Below are positions 43,028-51,802 of a stretch of 64,000 nucleotides of DNA, piece after piece. The position numbers and the translations under genes are program-made. Numbering within the stretch: the stretch's first letter is position 1; the number at the start of each line of letters is the position of its first letter. Source of the stretch: Candidatus Jingweiarchaeum tengchongense (GTDB lineage Archaea > Nanobdellota > Nanobdellia > Jingweiarchaeales > Jingweiarchaeaceae); contig JAPDLJ010000002.1 in assembly GCA_025920705.1 (NCBI GenBank), positions 57,002-121,001 of the forward strand, in the 5' to 3' direction. Below the pieces are notes generated by a model. The model did not search any database and had not been told where the DNA came from. It was given only the letters and a program-made list of their open reading frames with translations.

Positions 43028-43165
43028 TTAGTCTGGTGGTAATTTAAACTCTTTTTGCCACTTTTTCTTTGCCATTCTCCTTAAGAACCATATCAACACG
43101 ATGATTAAGATGATTAATACGATGATGAAAAATAGATTTTCTTCTAAAACTTCCATAAATGCCAT
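43028..43165 (-). CDS. Small single-span membrane protein (45 aa)
   Basis: A short minus ORF reads MAFMEVLEENLFFIIVLIIL, then one continuous hydrophobic helix (about 11-27) and a basic end (RRMAKKKWQKEFKLPPD). It starts about 25 bases below the TATA tract at 43169-43180 and precedes ksgA by 8 bases, so it is probably the first gene of the ksgA operon. The positive tail suggests N-out, C-in. It has no known relatives to my knowledge. Confidence 0.5.
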   Translation of the reverse strand: MAFMEVLEENLFFIIVLIILIIVLIWFLRRMAKKKWQKEFKLPPD

Positions 43166-43168
43166 AAT

Positions 43169-43180
43169 TAAATTAATATA
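43169..43180. promoter_or_regulatory. Shared TATA region for the divergent ksgA and archaemetzincin transcripts
   Basis: ATTAATATAATA lies 25-36 bases before ATG 43205 (plus) and just upstream of ATG 43165 (minus). Confidence 0.4.
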
Positions 43181-43204
43181 ATAGTGCATATTAAATTTTT
43201 CTAT

Positions 43205-43708
43205 ATGATCAGTATCGAGATATTGAATAATAGAGTCCCGGAAGAAATAATAAAAAAGATAATTGAAGCGATAAATCGTGAATATCCATTTCTGAGAATC
43301 ACTGGTGTAAGAAGTGTCAAACTTCCACTTGAATCTTACAATGCCTCAAGAAAGCAGTACAACGCAACATTAATTTTAAGTAAGCTCGAAAAAATGAAAA
43401 AAACAGATTATTTATTAATTGTTACAAGTAGTGATCTTTATGCTGGTGACATGAATTTCATATTTGGAGAAGCAATTTTCTATTCTTGTGCTGTGCTGTC
43501 AATTGCAAGGTTGAAAACGTTTGCATTAATCCAAAAAGAAGCGGTTCATGAGGTTGGCCATGTATTAGGATTACAGCACTGTAAGTTACCTTGTGTTATG
43601 ACATTTTCGAATTCAATTTATGATGCTTCTAAAAAATCGGGTTCGCTTTGTGAAAAATGTAGAAAGAAATTGGATAGATATATGGGGGAGGAATATCTTG
43701 GTAAATGA
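43205..43708 (+). CDS. amzA: Archaemetzincin (zinc metalloprotease)
   Basis: The 167-aa protein carries the archaemetzincin zinc site HEVGHVLGLQHCKLPCVMTF (about 118-137) and the downstream CEKC Cys pair that binds a second zinc. These are minimal metzincin proteases of archaea, with few known substrates. ATG 43205 (MISIEILNN) is chosen over 43184 because of the TATA position. The stop region overlaps the next gene, whose TTG start and ribosome site lie inside this ORF. Confidence 0.9.
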   Translation: MISIEILNNRVPEEIIKKIIEAINREYPFLRITGVRSVKLPLESYNASRKQYNATLILSKLEKMKKTDYLLIVTSSDLYAGDMNFIFGEAIFYSCAVLSIARLKTFALIQKEAVHEVGHVLGLQHCKLPCVMTFSNSIYDASKKSGSLCEKCRKKLDRYMGEEYLGK

Positions 43709-44486
43709 AAAAGAGATAGACAACGAGTTGGATAAAATAGTGATTGAATATCCAAAATTAAGAAAGACATTAGACATCTTAAGAAATGACAAGGAGATAT
43801 ACAACCTACTTGAATCAGCAAACACAAATATGGTATTAAGATTTGGTTATACGGATCATGGTAAAGTACATTCAAAAATTGTAAGCAGGAATGCGTTAAA
43901 AATTGTAGATTTATTATTTGATGGTGGAATAGAAACAAATTTAATAAAAGAGAAGGTCGCTAACGAAGAAGACACTAAAATAGTAATTTTAATCGCTTCT
44001 TACTTGCACGATATTGGTCTATCAATAAATAGAAAAATGCACGAACTACTCAGTGTCATTATTGCAAGACCTATTGCAACAAGGATATTGAAGCAAATAT
44101 ACAAAAATGATGAAAGAATATTCAGGTTTCTCTCTGTAATACTTGAATGTATCCTCTGTCATATGGGTAGCGTCGAACCTTCTTGTATCGAAGCAGGTAT
44201 CGTTGCTCTAGCTGATGGTACTGATATAACCGAGGGAAGAGCTAGGATACCATTCAAGTTAGGAAAAGAAGATATTCATTCATTTTCCACACTTGCAATT
44301 CAAAATGTAAATATAATGAAAGGTAGAGATAGACCAATTAGGATTGAGGTAGAGATGAATAACAGTGCAGGAATATTCCAAGTAGAAGAAATTTTGCTTT
44401 TTAAAATTAAACATACAAAATTTGATAAATTTGTTGAGCTTACTGCAAAAATCAAAGAAATAAATAAGGAAGTAAAATATTTATAA
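43698..44486 (+). CDS. HD-domain metal-dependent phosphohydrolase
   Basis: The 262-aa protein has FGYTDHGKVHSKIVSRNALK and ASYLHDIGLSINRKMHELLS, the H...HD...D metal pattern of HD hydrolases, then ILCHMGSVEPSCIEAGIVAL and ADGTDITEGRARIPF. The TTG start at 43698 is chosen because GGGGGAGGA lies 6 bases before it. This type is widespread in archaea with unproven substrate (probably a nucleotide). It overlaps amzA by 11 bases. Confidence 0.8.
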   Translation: MVNEKEIDNELDKIVIEYPKLRKTLDILRNDKEIYNLLESANTNMVLRFGYTDHGKVHSKIVSRNALKIVDLLFDGGIETNLIKEKVANEEDTKIVILIASYLHDIGLSINRKMHELLSVIIARPIATRILKQIYKNDERIFRFLSVILECILCHMGSVEPSCIEAGIVALADGTDITEGRARIPFKLGKEDIHSFSTLAIQNVNIMKGRDRPIRIEVEMNNSAGIFQVEEILLFKIKHTKFDKFVELTAKIKEINKEVKYL

Positions 44487-44515
44487 GATGAAATACTGAA
44501 AATTGTGGATTGCAA

Positions 44516-44821
44516 ATGAGGTATAGATGGAACGAGAGGAAAAAATTCATTTGTACTCATTGTATATTTAATAAAAATAACAATAAACTTGATAATTATA
44601 CAGATTGCATTTATACACATTCGCCTGCAAAGGATAAATGTGATAATTTTAAACCAATAGAGGATTTTAAAAAAACAGACAAAAGATTTCCGATTGCTTT
44701 TTTTGTATTACTGTTATTATTGATATTTGGACTTGCTATTACTTTAGATTTAATGCCGCTTTTGATTATTTCAATACCTTTTCTATTTTACATGGTCTTA
44801 GGTGTCTTACTTCCTCATTAA
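44516..44821 (+). CDS. Small membrane protein with Cys cluster
   Basis: The 101-aa protein starts MRYRWNERKKFICTHCIFNK and has a later CIYTH...KCDNF, so four Cys could bind zinc or an Fe-S centre. Two hydrophobic helices follow (about 60-77 and 80-97). It converges on the tRNA methyltransferase gene (4-base overlap). Function unknown. Confidence 0.55.
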   Translation: MRYRWNERKKFICTHCIFNKNNNKLDNYTDCIYTHSPAKDKCDNFKPIEDFKKTDKRFPIAFFVLLLLLIFGLAITLDLMPLLIISIPFLFYMVLGVLLPH

Positions 44822-45558
44822 ATTTTTCTAATAAAAACTAAGAAACCAGTATGTCCTAAGATAATGTTTTTTGGTCTAAGGGCCTTATCATTTATTTTCC
44901 ATTCTCTTTCTATTATTTCACATACTTTGAAAGCATTCAAACAATCAATTTTTTTTAGGTGTTTGAGTAGTTCCATTACTTGATTTGTGGTAGGTAAATA
45001 ACACACGAAAAAACCACCACGTTTTAGTGATTTTTTCACGTTTTTTAATGCCTTCCATGGTTCAGGTAAATCTAAAACAATTAAGTCTAAGTCTTTTTCA
45101 TCAATTTTTTTGTATACATCTCTATTCTTCAAAATAATATTTTTAAATCCGAAAAGTTTAATGTTTTTTTCTGCAATTTTAAAAAAATCTTTTCTTTTTT
45201 CATAACTATAAACCGTTTTCGCAATATTTGCCAAGAAACAGGTCAATGCGCCCGAACCTGTACCTGCATCCAGTACGATTGATTCTTTATTTATGCCTGT
45301 ATATGCACAAATCAATGAAGCATCCTTCAATGTAATGATTTGGGGGCCGCGTTGTATTATCTCGAACACGTCAGTAAAGCTTGGTTTAGCTACAAGAAAC
45401 TTTTTGCCAATGTGACTCTTGATATAATCTCCTTCCTTGGCCATCAAGATGTGATCTTTTTTTATTATTCCAAAGTTTGTGTTAATATCAGAATTCAGCC
45501 TTTCTTCATCTATTAAAATTTTTTTTATCTCATTATCCTTTGTTAAGAGTACTTTCAC
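44818..45558 (-). CDS. trmI: tRNA (adenine-N1)-methyltransferase TrmI
   Basis: The 246-aa protein is TrmI-like: a short N-terminal beta domain, PSFTDVFEIIQRGPQIITLK, VLDAGTGSGALTCFLANIAK (SAM motif I), YSYEKRKDF and LDLPEPWKALKNVKKSLKRG. It methylates N1 of A57/A58 in the T-loop of archaeal tRNAs. Its promoter region is shared with the divergent Dph2-like gene. Confidence 0.92.
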   Translation of the reverse strand: MKVLLTKDNEIKKILIDEERLNSDINTNFGIIKKDHILMAKEGDYIKSHIGKKFLVAKPSFTDVFEIIQRGPQIITLKDASLICAYTGINKESIVLDAGTGSGALTCFLANIAKTVYSYEKRKDFFKIAEKNIKLFGFKNIILKNRDVYKKIDEKDLDLIVLDLPEPWKALKNVKKSLKRGGFFVCYLPTTNQVMELLKHLKKIDCLNAFKVCEIIEREWKINDKALRPKNIILGHTGFLVFIRKI

Positions 45559-45592
45559 AATCTTTTTTAATTATATTTCCTTTAAATTCTTT

Positions 45593-46285
45593 ATGAATGT
45601 TATATACATACCTTGTTTTTATAAAAGAGGAATCGATAATGAACTGCTCCAAAAAATAGTTGAAAATTTGAAAGAGGAAAAAATTGGTATTTTCTCTGTG
45701 GTACAATTTTCAAAGAATTTAAAAAAAATAAAGAAATTTCTTGAGGACAATAATAAAAAAGTATTTCTAGGTAGATCTGTAAAACTTGGAAAAGTTGGTC
45801 AGGTACTTGGCTGTGACATCTCAAGTTGTGAAAAGATTAAAGAAAAAGTTGATTGTTTCTTATTCATTGGTTCAGGTATATTTCATCCAATACTCGTTGC
45901 ACTTAAAACAAATAAAGATGTATATATTGCAAATCCATTAACAAAAGAAGTATCTAAAATTTCAAGAAAAGAAATTGAGAAATTTAAGAGAAAGAATGAA
46001 GAAAACATTCGTAAATTCAAAAATGCAAAGAGAATAGGCATACTCGTCTCAACAAAACCTGGACAAGAAAATTTAAAAATTGCACTCGACATTAAGAAAG
46101 AAATAGAAAAAAACAACAGAAAAGCATTTATTTTTATTTTTGATACTCTTATCCCAGAAGAGCTTATGAATTTCACAGAAATAGATGCATGGGTAAATAC
46201 TGCATGTCCAAGAATTGGAATCGATGATGCTGAGAGATTTGATAAACCTGTGATCAATGTGGAGGACTTTTATGCCATTGTCTAA
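45593..46285 (+). CDS. dph2: Dph2-like diphthamide biosynthesis enzyme, N-terminally truncated
   Basis: The 230-aa protein matches the last two thirds of archaeal Dph2. It has GRSVKLGKVGQVLGCDISSC with Cys74, LFIGSGIFHPILVALKTNKD, STKPGQEN, and VNTACPRIGIDDAERF with Cys205. A typical archaeal Dph2 has about 340 aa with three similar domains, each giving one Cys to a [4Fe-4S] cluster that starts diphthamide synthesis on EF-2. The first domain and its Cys are missing, and only about 35 bases separate this ATG from trmI. The 3' end overlaps the next gene. It may be non-catalytic, use another Cys (for example Cys8), or need a separate partner. Confidence 0.78.
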   Translation: MNVIYIPCFYKRGIDNELLQKIVENLKEEKIGIFSVVQFSKNLKKIKKFLEDNNKKVFLGRSVKLGKVGQVLGCDISSCEKIKEKVDCFLFIGSGIFHPILVALKTNKDVYIANPLTKEVSKISRKEIEKFKRKNEENIRKFKNAKRIGILVSTKPGQENLKIALDIKKEIEKNNRKAFIFIFDTLIPEELMNFTEIDAWVNTACPRIGIDDAERFDKPVINVEDFYAIV

Positions 46286-46829
46286 AAAAGTGATAGTGGC
46301 AAGAAAATTAACACATCTTTGGGGTATATTCCTCGTTTATATTGCATTGATGTTTTTCATTAAAACCCATGTAATTATGCTCATCCTCGTGCTTATGATT
46401 ATTTATCTTGCATATTTAAAAACAAGAAAAAAAATAAAAGTTCCTTTCTTGGAGGATTTTCTGAATGAAAGGATGAAAGAACAGGTTGATTTTGGACCTA
46501 TAACATATGCTACTGGTATGATAATATGTTTAATTATTTTTAAACAAGAAATAGCACTTGCCTCCATAGCGATATTAAGTGTGGGTGATACCTTTTCTGG
46601 GCTCATAGGATTTTTTTATGGTAAAAATAAAGTGCCTTTAAATTCAAAAAAAACAATTGAAGGTTCAATTGCCTTTTTCATTACTGCATTAATTGCTGCT
46701 TCTTTCTTTGTTGAATTTAAACTTGCTTTTTTTGGTGCTCTAATTGGAACAATTGTTGAGGTATTACCAATAGAAGATGATAACCTACCGATTCCAATTG
46801 CTTCTGGTATCGTGATGAGTGTTGTATGA
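46272..46829 (+). CDS. Polyprenol/diacylglycerol kinase- or CTP-transferase-like membrane protein
   Basis: The 185-aa polytopic protein resembles the dolichol kinase/phosphatidate cytidylyltransferase family: VARKLTHLWGIFLVY (first helix with conserved RK...H) and LSVGDTFSGLIGFFYGKNKV, followed by KKTIEGSIAFF (the CTP-binding loop). It would modify an isoprenoid alcohol or lipid with a phosphate from CTP. ATG 46272 is chosen because GGAGG lies 6 bases before it. It overlaps dph2 and the radical SAM gene. Confidence 0.8.
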   Translation: MPLSKKVIVARKLTHLWGIFLVYIALMFFIKTHVIMLILVLMIIYLAYLKTRKKIKVPFLEDFLNERMKEQVDFGPITYATGMIICLIIFKQEIALASIAILSVGDTFSGLIGFFYGKNKVPLNSKKTIEGSIAFFITALIAASFFVEFKLAFFGALIGTIVEVLPIEDDNLPIPIASGIVMSVV

Positions 46830-47517
46830 TGCTTTAGAAAGAACAAAGGAAATAAGGAAAATTGTTTGTAGAAACAATGAAAGAAAATATTATCGATTCA
46901 GAGCTGCAAGGTTCTATGGCGGAATTGCAACTGCAGACTGTGTTGGTTGTAATTTGAATTGTTTTTATTGCTGGAGTTTTTATCCCAGAAATAATCCGGA
47001 AAAATTTGGGAAATTCTATTCGCCAGAGGAGGTGGCCAAAAAATTAATAAAGATTGCAGAGGCGAATAATTACAAAAATGTAAGGATTAGTGGGAATGAA
47101 CCCACAATTTGTAAGGATCACTTAATCAAAATAATAGAACTCATCCCAGAAAAATTTCTCTTCATTCTTGAAACAAATGGAATTTTAATTGGTAGCGATG
47201 AGGAGTATGCGAAAGCACTTAGTAAATTCAAAAATCTACATGTCCGTGTAAGTTTAAAAGGTGCAACACCAGAAATTTTTTCAAAAATAACGGGAGCAAT
47301 GAAAGAAAACTTTTATCTACAAATAAAAGCGCTTGAAAACCTTGAAAAGAATAGAGTTAGCTATCATGCGGCGATCATGATCGAGTTCGCAGACAACGAA
47401 TCACAAGAAAAGTTAAAAAAAGAATTAGATAAAATAAATCCAAAAATATTTGAAAATTTAGAATTTGAGTCCCTTATGATTTTTCCACATATCAAAAAGG
47501 GATTGAGGAAGTTATAA
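46819..47517 (+). CDS. Radical SAM protein
   Basis: The 232-aa protein has ADCVGCNLNCFYCWSFYPRN, giving CxxxCxxC plus an extra Cys 4 residues upstream, and VRISGNEPTICKDHLIKIIE, then ILETNGILIG and VRVSLKGATPEIFSKITGAM. It looks like a compact radical SAM activase or RNA-modifying type; the target is not known. Translation begins at GTG 46819 or TTG 46822, in the overlap with the upstream membrane enzyme, so dph2, this gene and the kinase-like gene form an operon. Confidence 0.82.
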   Translation: MLYDALERTKEIRKIVCRNNERKYYRFRAARFYGGIATADCVGCNLNCFYCWSFYPRNNPEKFGKFYSPEEVAKKLIKIAEANNYKNVRISGNEPTICKDHLIKIIELIPEKFLFILETNGILIGSDEEYAKALSKFKNLHVRVSLKGATPEIFSKITGAMKENFYLQIKALENLEKNRVSYHAAIMIEFADNESQEKLKKELDKINPKIFENLEFESLMIFPHIKKGLRKL

Positions 47518-47865
47518 TGAAAGCAATTTTAATTCCTGGGATTTGTTAATTGAAATAATGTCTTTATCACTTGCTATTTTTATTAACAATTCCAAATCCA
47601 ATGGCATATCGATGCTGAGTATCTTAGATGTTTTAGAATCCATATTAAACTCAACCTCACCGCTTAATTCAAGTAGTCCTTTTGCTTTTTTCTCAAGATC
47701 TACATTTTTGTCGTACACGATTAATACCTTGCCTTTGGGTAGCGGTTGAGCATTAAAGTAACTGAAGTAAGCTACCTCTTGGGCGAGCTCGAATTCAACA
47801 TTTGGTAAATTCCTTTTAACAGAATCAAGAAAAGTGCCATAACTTCTTAATATGTCTTCAGCCAT
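47512..47865 (-). CDS. Hypothetical protein
   Basis: The 117-aa protein starts MAEDILRSYGTFLDSVKRNL and looks alpha/beta (KVLIVYDKNVDLEKKAKGLL, ILSIDMPLDLELLIKIASDK). No family is recognised. GGTGAG before the ATG and a CTTTATAAAG box at 47896-47905 suggest its own promoter, so it need not belong to the operon that ends at 47917. It converges on the radical SAM gene with a 6-base overlap. Confidence 0.5.
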   Translation of the reverse strand: MAEDILRSYGTFLDSVKRNLPNVEFELAQEVAYFSYFNAQPLPKGKVLIVYDKNVDLEKKAKGLLELSGEVEFNMDSKTSKILSIDMPLDLELLIKIASDKDIISINKSQELKLLSL

Positions 47866-47895
47866 TTTCTCACCAATATTCTATTAATGTTACTA

Positions 47896-47905
47896 CTTTA
47901 TAAAG
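47896..47905 (-). promoter_or_regulatory. TATA box of the gene at 47512-47865
   Basis: The palindromic CTTTATAAAG lies 31-40 bases upstream of the ATG at 47865. Confidence 0.4.
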
Positions 47906-47916
47906 ATTATTAATTG

Positions 47917-48861
47917 CTAATACCAGAAATTTTTTTTCATCCTCTCTATCCACAACCTTGGCTCATTTATCTCACAATAACTTGGTAAATTTTCTGGCAC
48001 CTCGAATGCTTTTATCAAAAATTTCATACCTTTACTATCCACCACTTCATTAACGAATTTTTCACCAATAATGTATTGTTGTCTCTTAAGTTGTAGTATG
48101 TCGCCTTTTTCAGACCTTTTTTTCTCGAATTTTTCTTTTATTTGAGAATGAGAAAAAATGAATTTAGGCGCAAGTTTATTCATCACATAATCAGAAAAAC
48201 CTTCCATGAGACACATAGTTGCTTGAAGGTCACTTCTAGCTATTAGGTTGGGATCATCAAATCTACTGAAAAATGAAAATCTTCTGTTATTAATGTCCAT
48301 CTTAATTGCTTCCTGAATTTTTTTGTTTATGTAATCCTTTAACCATGAAGATTTCTTGTTGTCAAATTCATATTGGTGTGTCCTTTCATGTATGGCAATC
48401 CAATCAATGAAGTCATCGATACCAACTCTTAATTCCATTGCGGTTTTTTCTATATTTGGGTGTAAGAAATACATTTGACCTATCTTACCTTTACCAAAAA
48501 AATATGGATCATACTGTCCAAGTACTTTTGTAGACATATAGGCAACTTGCTGTCCAATTAACTGACTTAAAATCTTTCGGTCAGACCATGAAAGTGAAAC
48601 CTTTATCTTATTGGATTCAAAAATTTGTTTATAATTTTCAATTGTTATATCTATCCAATCATATGGGTCTAGAATTAGTATTGAATCCAACGATTTTTCT
48701 ATCTCTAAACCTGTGAAATTACTTATGTCTGGATCAATTTTCTCTATACTTTTAACATATCTTTCTCTAAGTTTTTCTTTCTCTTCATTGCTCATTCTTC
48801 CAGAAACCATGTCCTTTGCGGTCTCGCGCACTATTTCCCAATCTAAACTCAATTTCACCAC
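47917..48861 (-). CDS. Zincin-like metallopeptidase (DUF2342/Zincin_2 type), last gene of AAA+ operon
   Basis: The 314-aa protein has FIDWIAIHERTHQYEFDNKK (HExxH at about 157-161) and later TMCLMEGFSDYVMNKLAPKF, where the Glu after MEG-type spacing and Asp would complete the zinc and substrate site, as in the DUF2342 zincins. The N-terminal part (LSWSDRKILSQLIGQQVAYM) is also typical. No signal peptide is seen, so it should be cytosolic, perhaps at the membrane. The ATG is directly next to the stop of the upstream gene (48862). It is the only clear enzyme besides the ATPase in this operon. Confidence 0.78.
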   Translation of the reverse strand: MVKLSLDWEIVRETAKDMVSGRMSNEEKEKLRERYVKSIEKIDPDISNFTGLEIEKSLDSILILDPYDWIDITIENYKQIFESNKIKVSLSWSDRKILSQLIGQQVAYMSTKVLGQYDPYFFGKGKIGQMYFLHPNIEKTAMELRVGIDDFIDWIAIHERTHQYEFDNKKSSWLKDYINKKIQEAIKMDINNRRFSFFSRFDDPNLIARSDLQATMCLMEGFSDYVMNKLAPKFIFSHSQIKEKFEKKRSEKGDILQLKRQQYIIGEKFVNEVVDSKGMKFLIKAFEVPENLPSYCEINEPRLWIERMKKNFWY

Positions 48862-50379
48862 TTACTCCGAAATTTTATCCTCCCACACACCTATTTCTTC
48901 TGGTATATCTAATATTTCTTCAACATCACCAATCATCGAAATTGTAAATATCTCATCCTTTTTGTTAAATCCACGGAATTTTACTTCTTTTCCAGAAAAT
49001 AGATCTTTGATAGCTTTACTCATTTCTTTTGTTTTTTCATCTCCCAAATCTTTAGATACTTTTTTTATTATTTCATCACAAATGTTTTTCAATTTTTCTT
49101 TGTCTTTCATCAATTTTGATAGAAACTTTCTATCATATGTTTGTTCTATTTGATACATATACATTCTATTTTCAATTTCGCTTTTTCCATCTTTACCATT
49201 GATGTTGCCATCACTCAGAATTGTTAAGAGTGCAGCTGCAGTCAATTCTTTATTTTTTGAGGATATTATTTTTTTCATTAAGTATGGTGGGATCTCTGTT
49301 TTTCTTAGATCACTTAATCTATCAACAAGAACATTTTTTGCGGCTTCTAATTTATTATTTTCAACTAAGTTCTCAAGTAATTCCTGAGAAAACTTAGATT
49401 CCAAGACAGTATTATCATTGTCCCAAACAGGATCAAATTTAATATCCTTCAAGTACTGTGTTAAGAACTTTACTCTTAAGTACATTTCATACGGAGAATC
49501 GCTTTCTAGAAATTCCTTTAATGTATCATATTTTTTTATTTTTAAGAAGAATTGTGGTACTTCTTTTTTTATATTCTTTTTGATATCAGCAAAGAATTTC
49601 TCATCTTCATATATGTTGTCTATTATTTTTACTTTATTATCCTTAGTTACCTGCACGATCTTTTTATGTTCCGGTCTCAAGAGTATTGTATCATATTCTT
49701 TGGTTAGAATGTTTGGTATCCATCCATCTAGTTCATTGCTTCTTTTCTCTCTTTCATTAAGATAAGTCAAATAAAGCGTAATTTTCCTAAATTGGTCTTC
49801 TTGCAATAACTTTATATTTCTTGACCATCCATCATTTTTGATGAATTCTTCATTTATTTTTGAAATTAGTCCCTTTCCTGGAGAATCACCAAATATATCC
49901 CTTCTTACATCATCAATAAACTTGTCTCTGAGATTCTGCATCATGATATAAAGAATAAGGTCTTCCTTTGCATTCGGTATCATCTCAATTGTTTTCTCAA
50001 TAAAATCGGGATTGAAGTAACCCTTAAACTCTTCCAAAAAATCATTTCTTACTTTTTCAAAATCTTCTTTACTTGCTGGTTTATAGTACAATTCTCCATC
50101 CTTCAACCATCCCAATCTCTCTGCAAATCTGTTTATGGCAGCAATGGCATCAAAATTTGAATACTTGTCATACTTTGATAAAAGGAGATCCCAAGTGTCC
50201 AATGACGCTTCTTCTAGATATTCAATAAAACTTTTATTAATCTTTTCAATATCTCTTTCTTCCTCCAAACCTTTCCTTAGGTATTCTTCTCTAAGAGAAA
50301 CCATTTGATGCATTTGATTTATTATTCTTAAACCTTTTTCATATATATCTGGTGCCAGATTGTATGGAATTTTAATCAC
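48862..50379 (-). CDS. Unknown large helical protein of the AAA+/zincin operon
   Basis: The 505-aa protein has no recognised domain. It is largely helical and charged, without membrane segments; notable parts are IINQMHQMVSLREEYLRKGL, DAIAAINRFAERLGWLKDGE and a C-terminal acidic tail. Many Lys/Glu-rich stretches suggest helical repeats or a scaffold. Its start overlaps the preceding membrane-protein gene by 8 bases. Confidence 0.65.
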   Translation of the reverse strand: MIKIPYNLAPDIYEKGLRIINQMHQMVSLREEYLRKGLEEERDIEKINKSFIEYLEEASLDTWDLLLSKYDKYSNFDAIAAINRFAERLGWLKDGELYYKPASKEDFEKVRNDFLEEFKGYFNPDFIEKTIEMIPNAKEDLILYIMMQNLRDKFIDDVRRDIFGDSPGKGLISKINEEFIKNDGWSRNIKLLQEDQFRKITLYLTYLNEREKRSNELDGWIPNILTKEYDTILLRPEHKKIVQVTKDNKVKIIDNIYEDEKFFADIKKNIKKEVPQFFLKIKKYDTLKEFLESDSPYEMYLRVKFLTQYLKDIKFDPVWDNDNTVLESKFSQELLENLVENNKLEAAKNVLVDRLSDLRKTEIPPYLMKKIISSKNKELTAAALLTILSDGNINGKDGKSEIENRMYMYQIEQTYDRKFLSKLMKDKEKLKNICDEIIKKVSKDLGDEKTKEMSKAIKDLFSGKEVKFRGFNKKDEIFTISMIGDVEEILDIPEEIGVWEDKISE

Positions 50380-51802
50380 CTAGACTCTCCTCAAGCTCAA
50401 CAAGCTTCCTAGTTTCGTCTTGAATATTCATTCTCATGTTTTTCTTAATTTCAGAAACATCCAAACCACATAACTCAGCAAACTTTATCATATCAACATT
50501 TTGATTTTTCACTTGAATGATCTTCGAATCCGATTTAAGATTTTTTTTAATTTCACTTTCAAGTAAATTTTTTAGTCTCACAAATTCTTTTTCTCCTCTT
50601 TTTTTCTTGACTTCCTCCATAAATGATGGTAAGGTCGCATCTCTTGTTTTGAACATTATTTTACATCTTTCTTCGATTCTTGAAAATGGTTCATCTTCAA
50701 TCAAAGATGGGTTCCTGTCTATGATGGATAATGTCATATCAATTCGCTTGTAAATTTCTCTTTTATCACCATCGAATGGATTACTAATTTTGCCATTTAA
50801 CTTTTTTATGCCATAGTAAGGTAAAGCAAATATTGGGATCGTAGTGTAGAAAGCTTTGTTTTTTGATGAGTTAGGTCTAACTCTAAGTATTCTAATTACG
50901 TTCCTAAAATTAAATATTGGGAAAGAAATCATCCACGCATCGGGTATACCCATAACAGCAAGCCCTGTGGATATTATTAAATGATCAATTATTGGTCCGC
51001 TTGTAGCAAGGATCCACTCACGAAAGCTAATTTCTTCTGAATTTGGATTAGAAATCCGATCTATCTGATCTAATAGTCCAATAATATGTTTGTACTTATA
51101 ACCTCTTTTACCTTTAATTCCACTTTCTTCTAATGTCTTTTCAATATCATTTATATCGTTTCGTGTTAATGCATCTTCAAGTTTAGATTGATTTTGTATA
51201 AATTCTTCTAAACTTTTAATTTTATTTGATTTTAAATATGTGTATGCATCTTTTATTGTAGATACTAATTTTTCCCTATGGTGTATTGGTAATGCCTCAC
51301 TTTCCATTTGTTCAATTATTTCTTTTGAAACTCCAGCTTTTTTCATCTCATCGATTGAATATGGATTTCTAAATTCTTTCAGTGTATTCATTATTCTATC
51401 CTTAACATAATTATTATGAAAAGAATTTAATTGATTCTTTGCCAAATCTTCAATAAAGACACTATCTGCGATTAGTGTGTTAAGCGATTGTTTAAGTTCT
51501 TTACTGCTTTTTATTATTTCTTCAATATTGGATGAGTCTTCTTTAACTCGTCGATATTTTTTTAATTTATGCATCACTTGTTCACAAACAGAAATAAATT
51601 CTCTTTTATTATAGGGTAGTGTAAAATGCTCCAAGTGATATCTATAATCATCAAAAAAATCATCTGAAATTCTACTTTTTATTTCTTGAATTAGTGAGGA
51701 AAGCTCATTTATCCTTTCATAGTTACCTTTATCAAGATCTTTCTTTATTTTCTTTATTTCTAAAATTTTTTTATATGCCTCTACATATGCCATTTTAATC
51801 AC
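50372..51802 (-). CDS. Operon membrane protein, paralogue 2
   Basis: The 476-aa protein has a long helical N-terminal region (about 1-240), two or three hydrophobic segments in the middle (about 265-290, 295-305, 318-330), and a helical C-terminus. It shares with the upstream gene product the patterns ESGIKGKRGYKYKHIIGLLD and the ending AELCGLDVSEIKKN...KLVELEESLGD, so the pair arose by tandem duplication. It is overlapped by its neighbours on both sides (8 bases each). No enzymatic motif is visible. Confidence 0.68.
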   Translation of the reverse strand: MIKMAYVEAYKKILEIKKIKKDLDKGNYERINELSSLIQEIKSRISDDFFDDYRYHLEHFTLPYNKREFISVCEQVMHKLKKYRRVKEDSSNIEEIIKSSKELKQSLNTLIADSVFIEDLAKNQLNSFHNNYVKDRIMNTLKEFRNPYSIDEMKKAGVSKEIIEQMESEALPIHHREKLVSTIKDAYTYLKSNKIKSLEEFIQNQSKLEDALTRNDINDIEKTLEESGIKGKRGYKYKHIIGLLDQIDRISNPNSEEISFREWILATSGPIIDHLIISTGLAVMGIPDAWMISFPIFNFRNVIRILRVRPNSSKNKAFYTTIPIFALPYYGIKKLNGKISNPFDGDKREIYKRIDMTLSIIDRNPSLIEDEPFSRIEERCKIMFKTRDATLPSFMEEVKKKRGEKEFVRLKNLLESEIKKNLKSDSKIIQVKNQNVDMIKFAELCGLDVSEIKKNMRMNIQDETRKLVELEESLGD

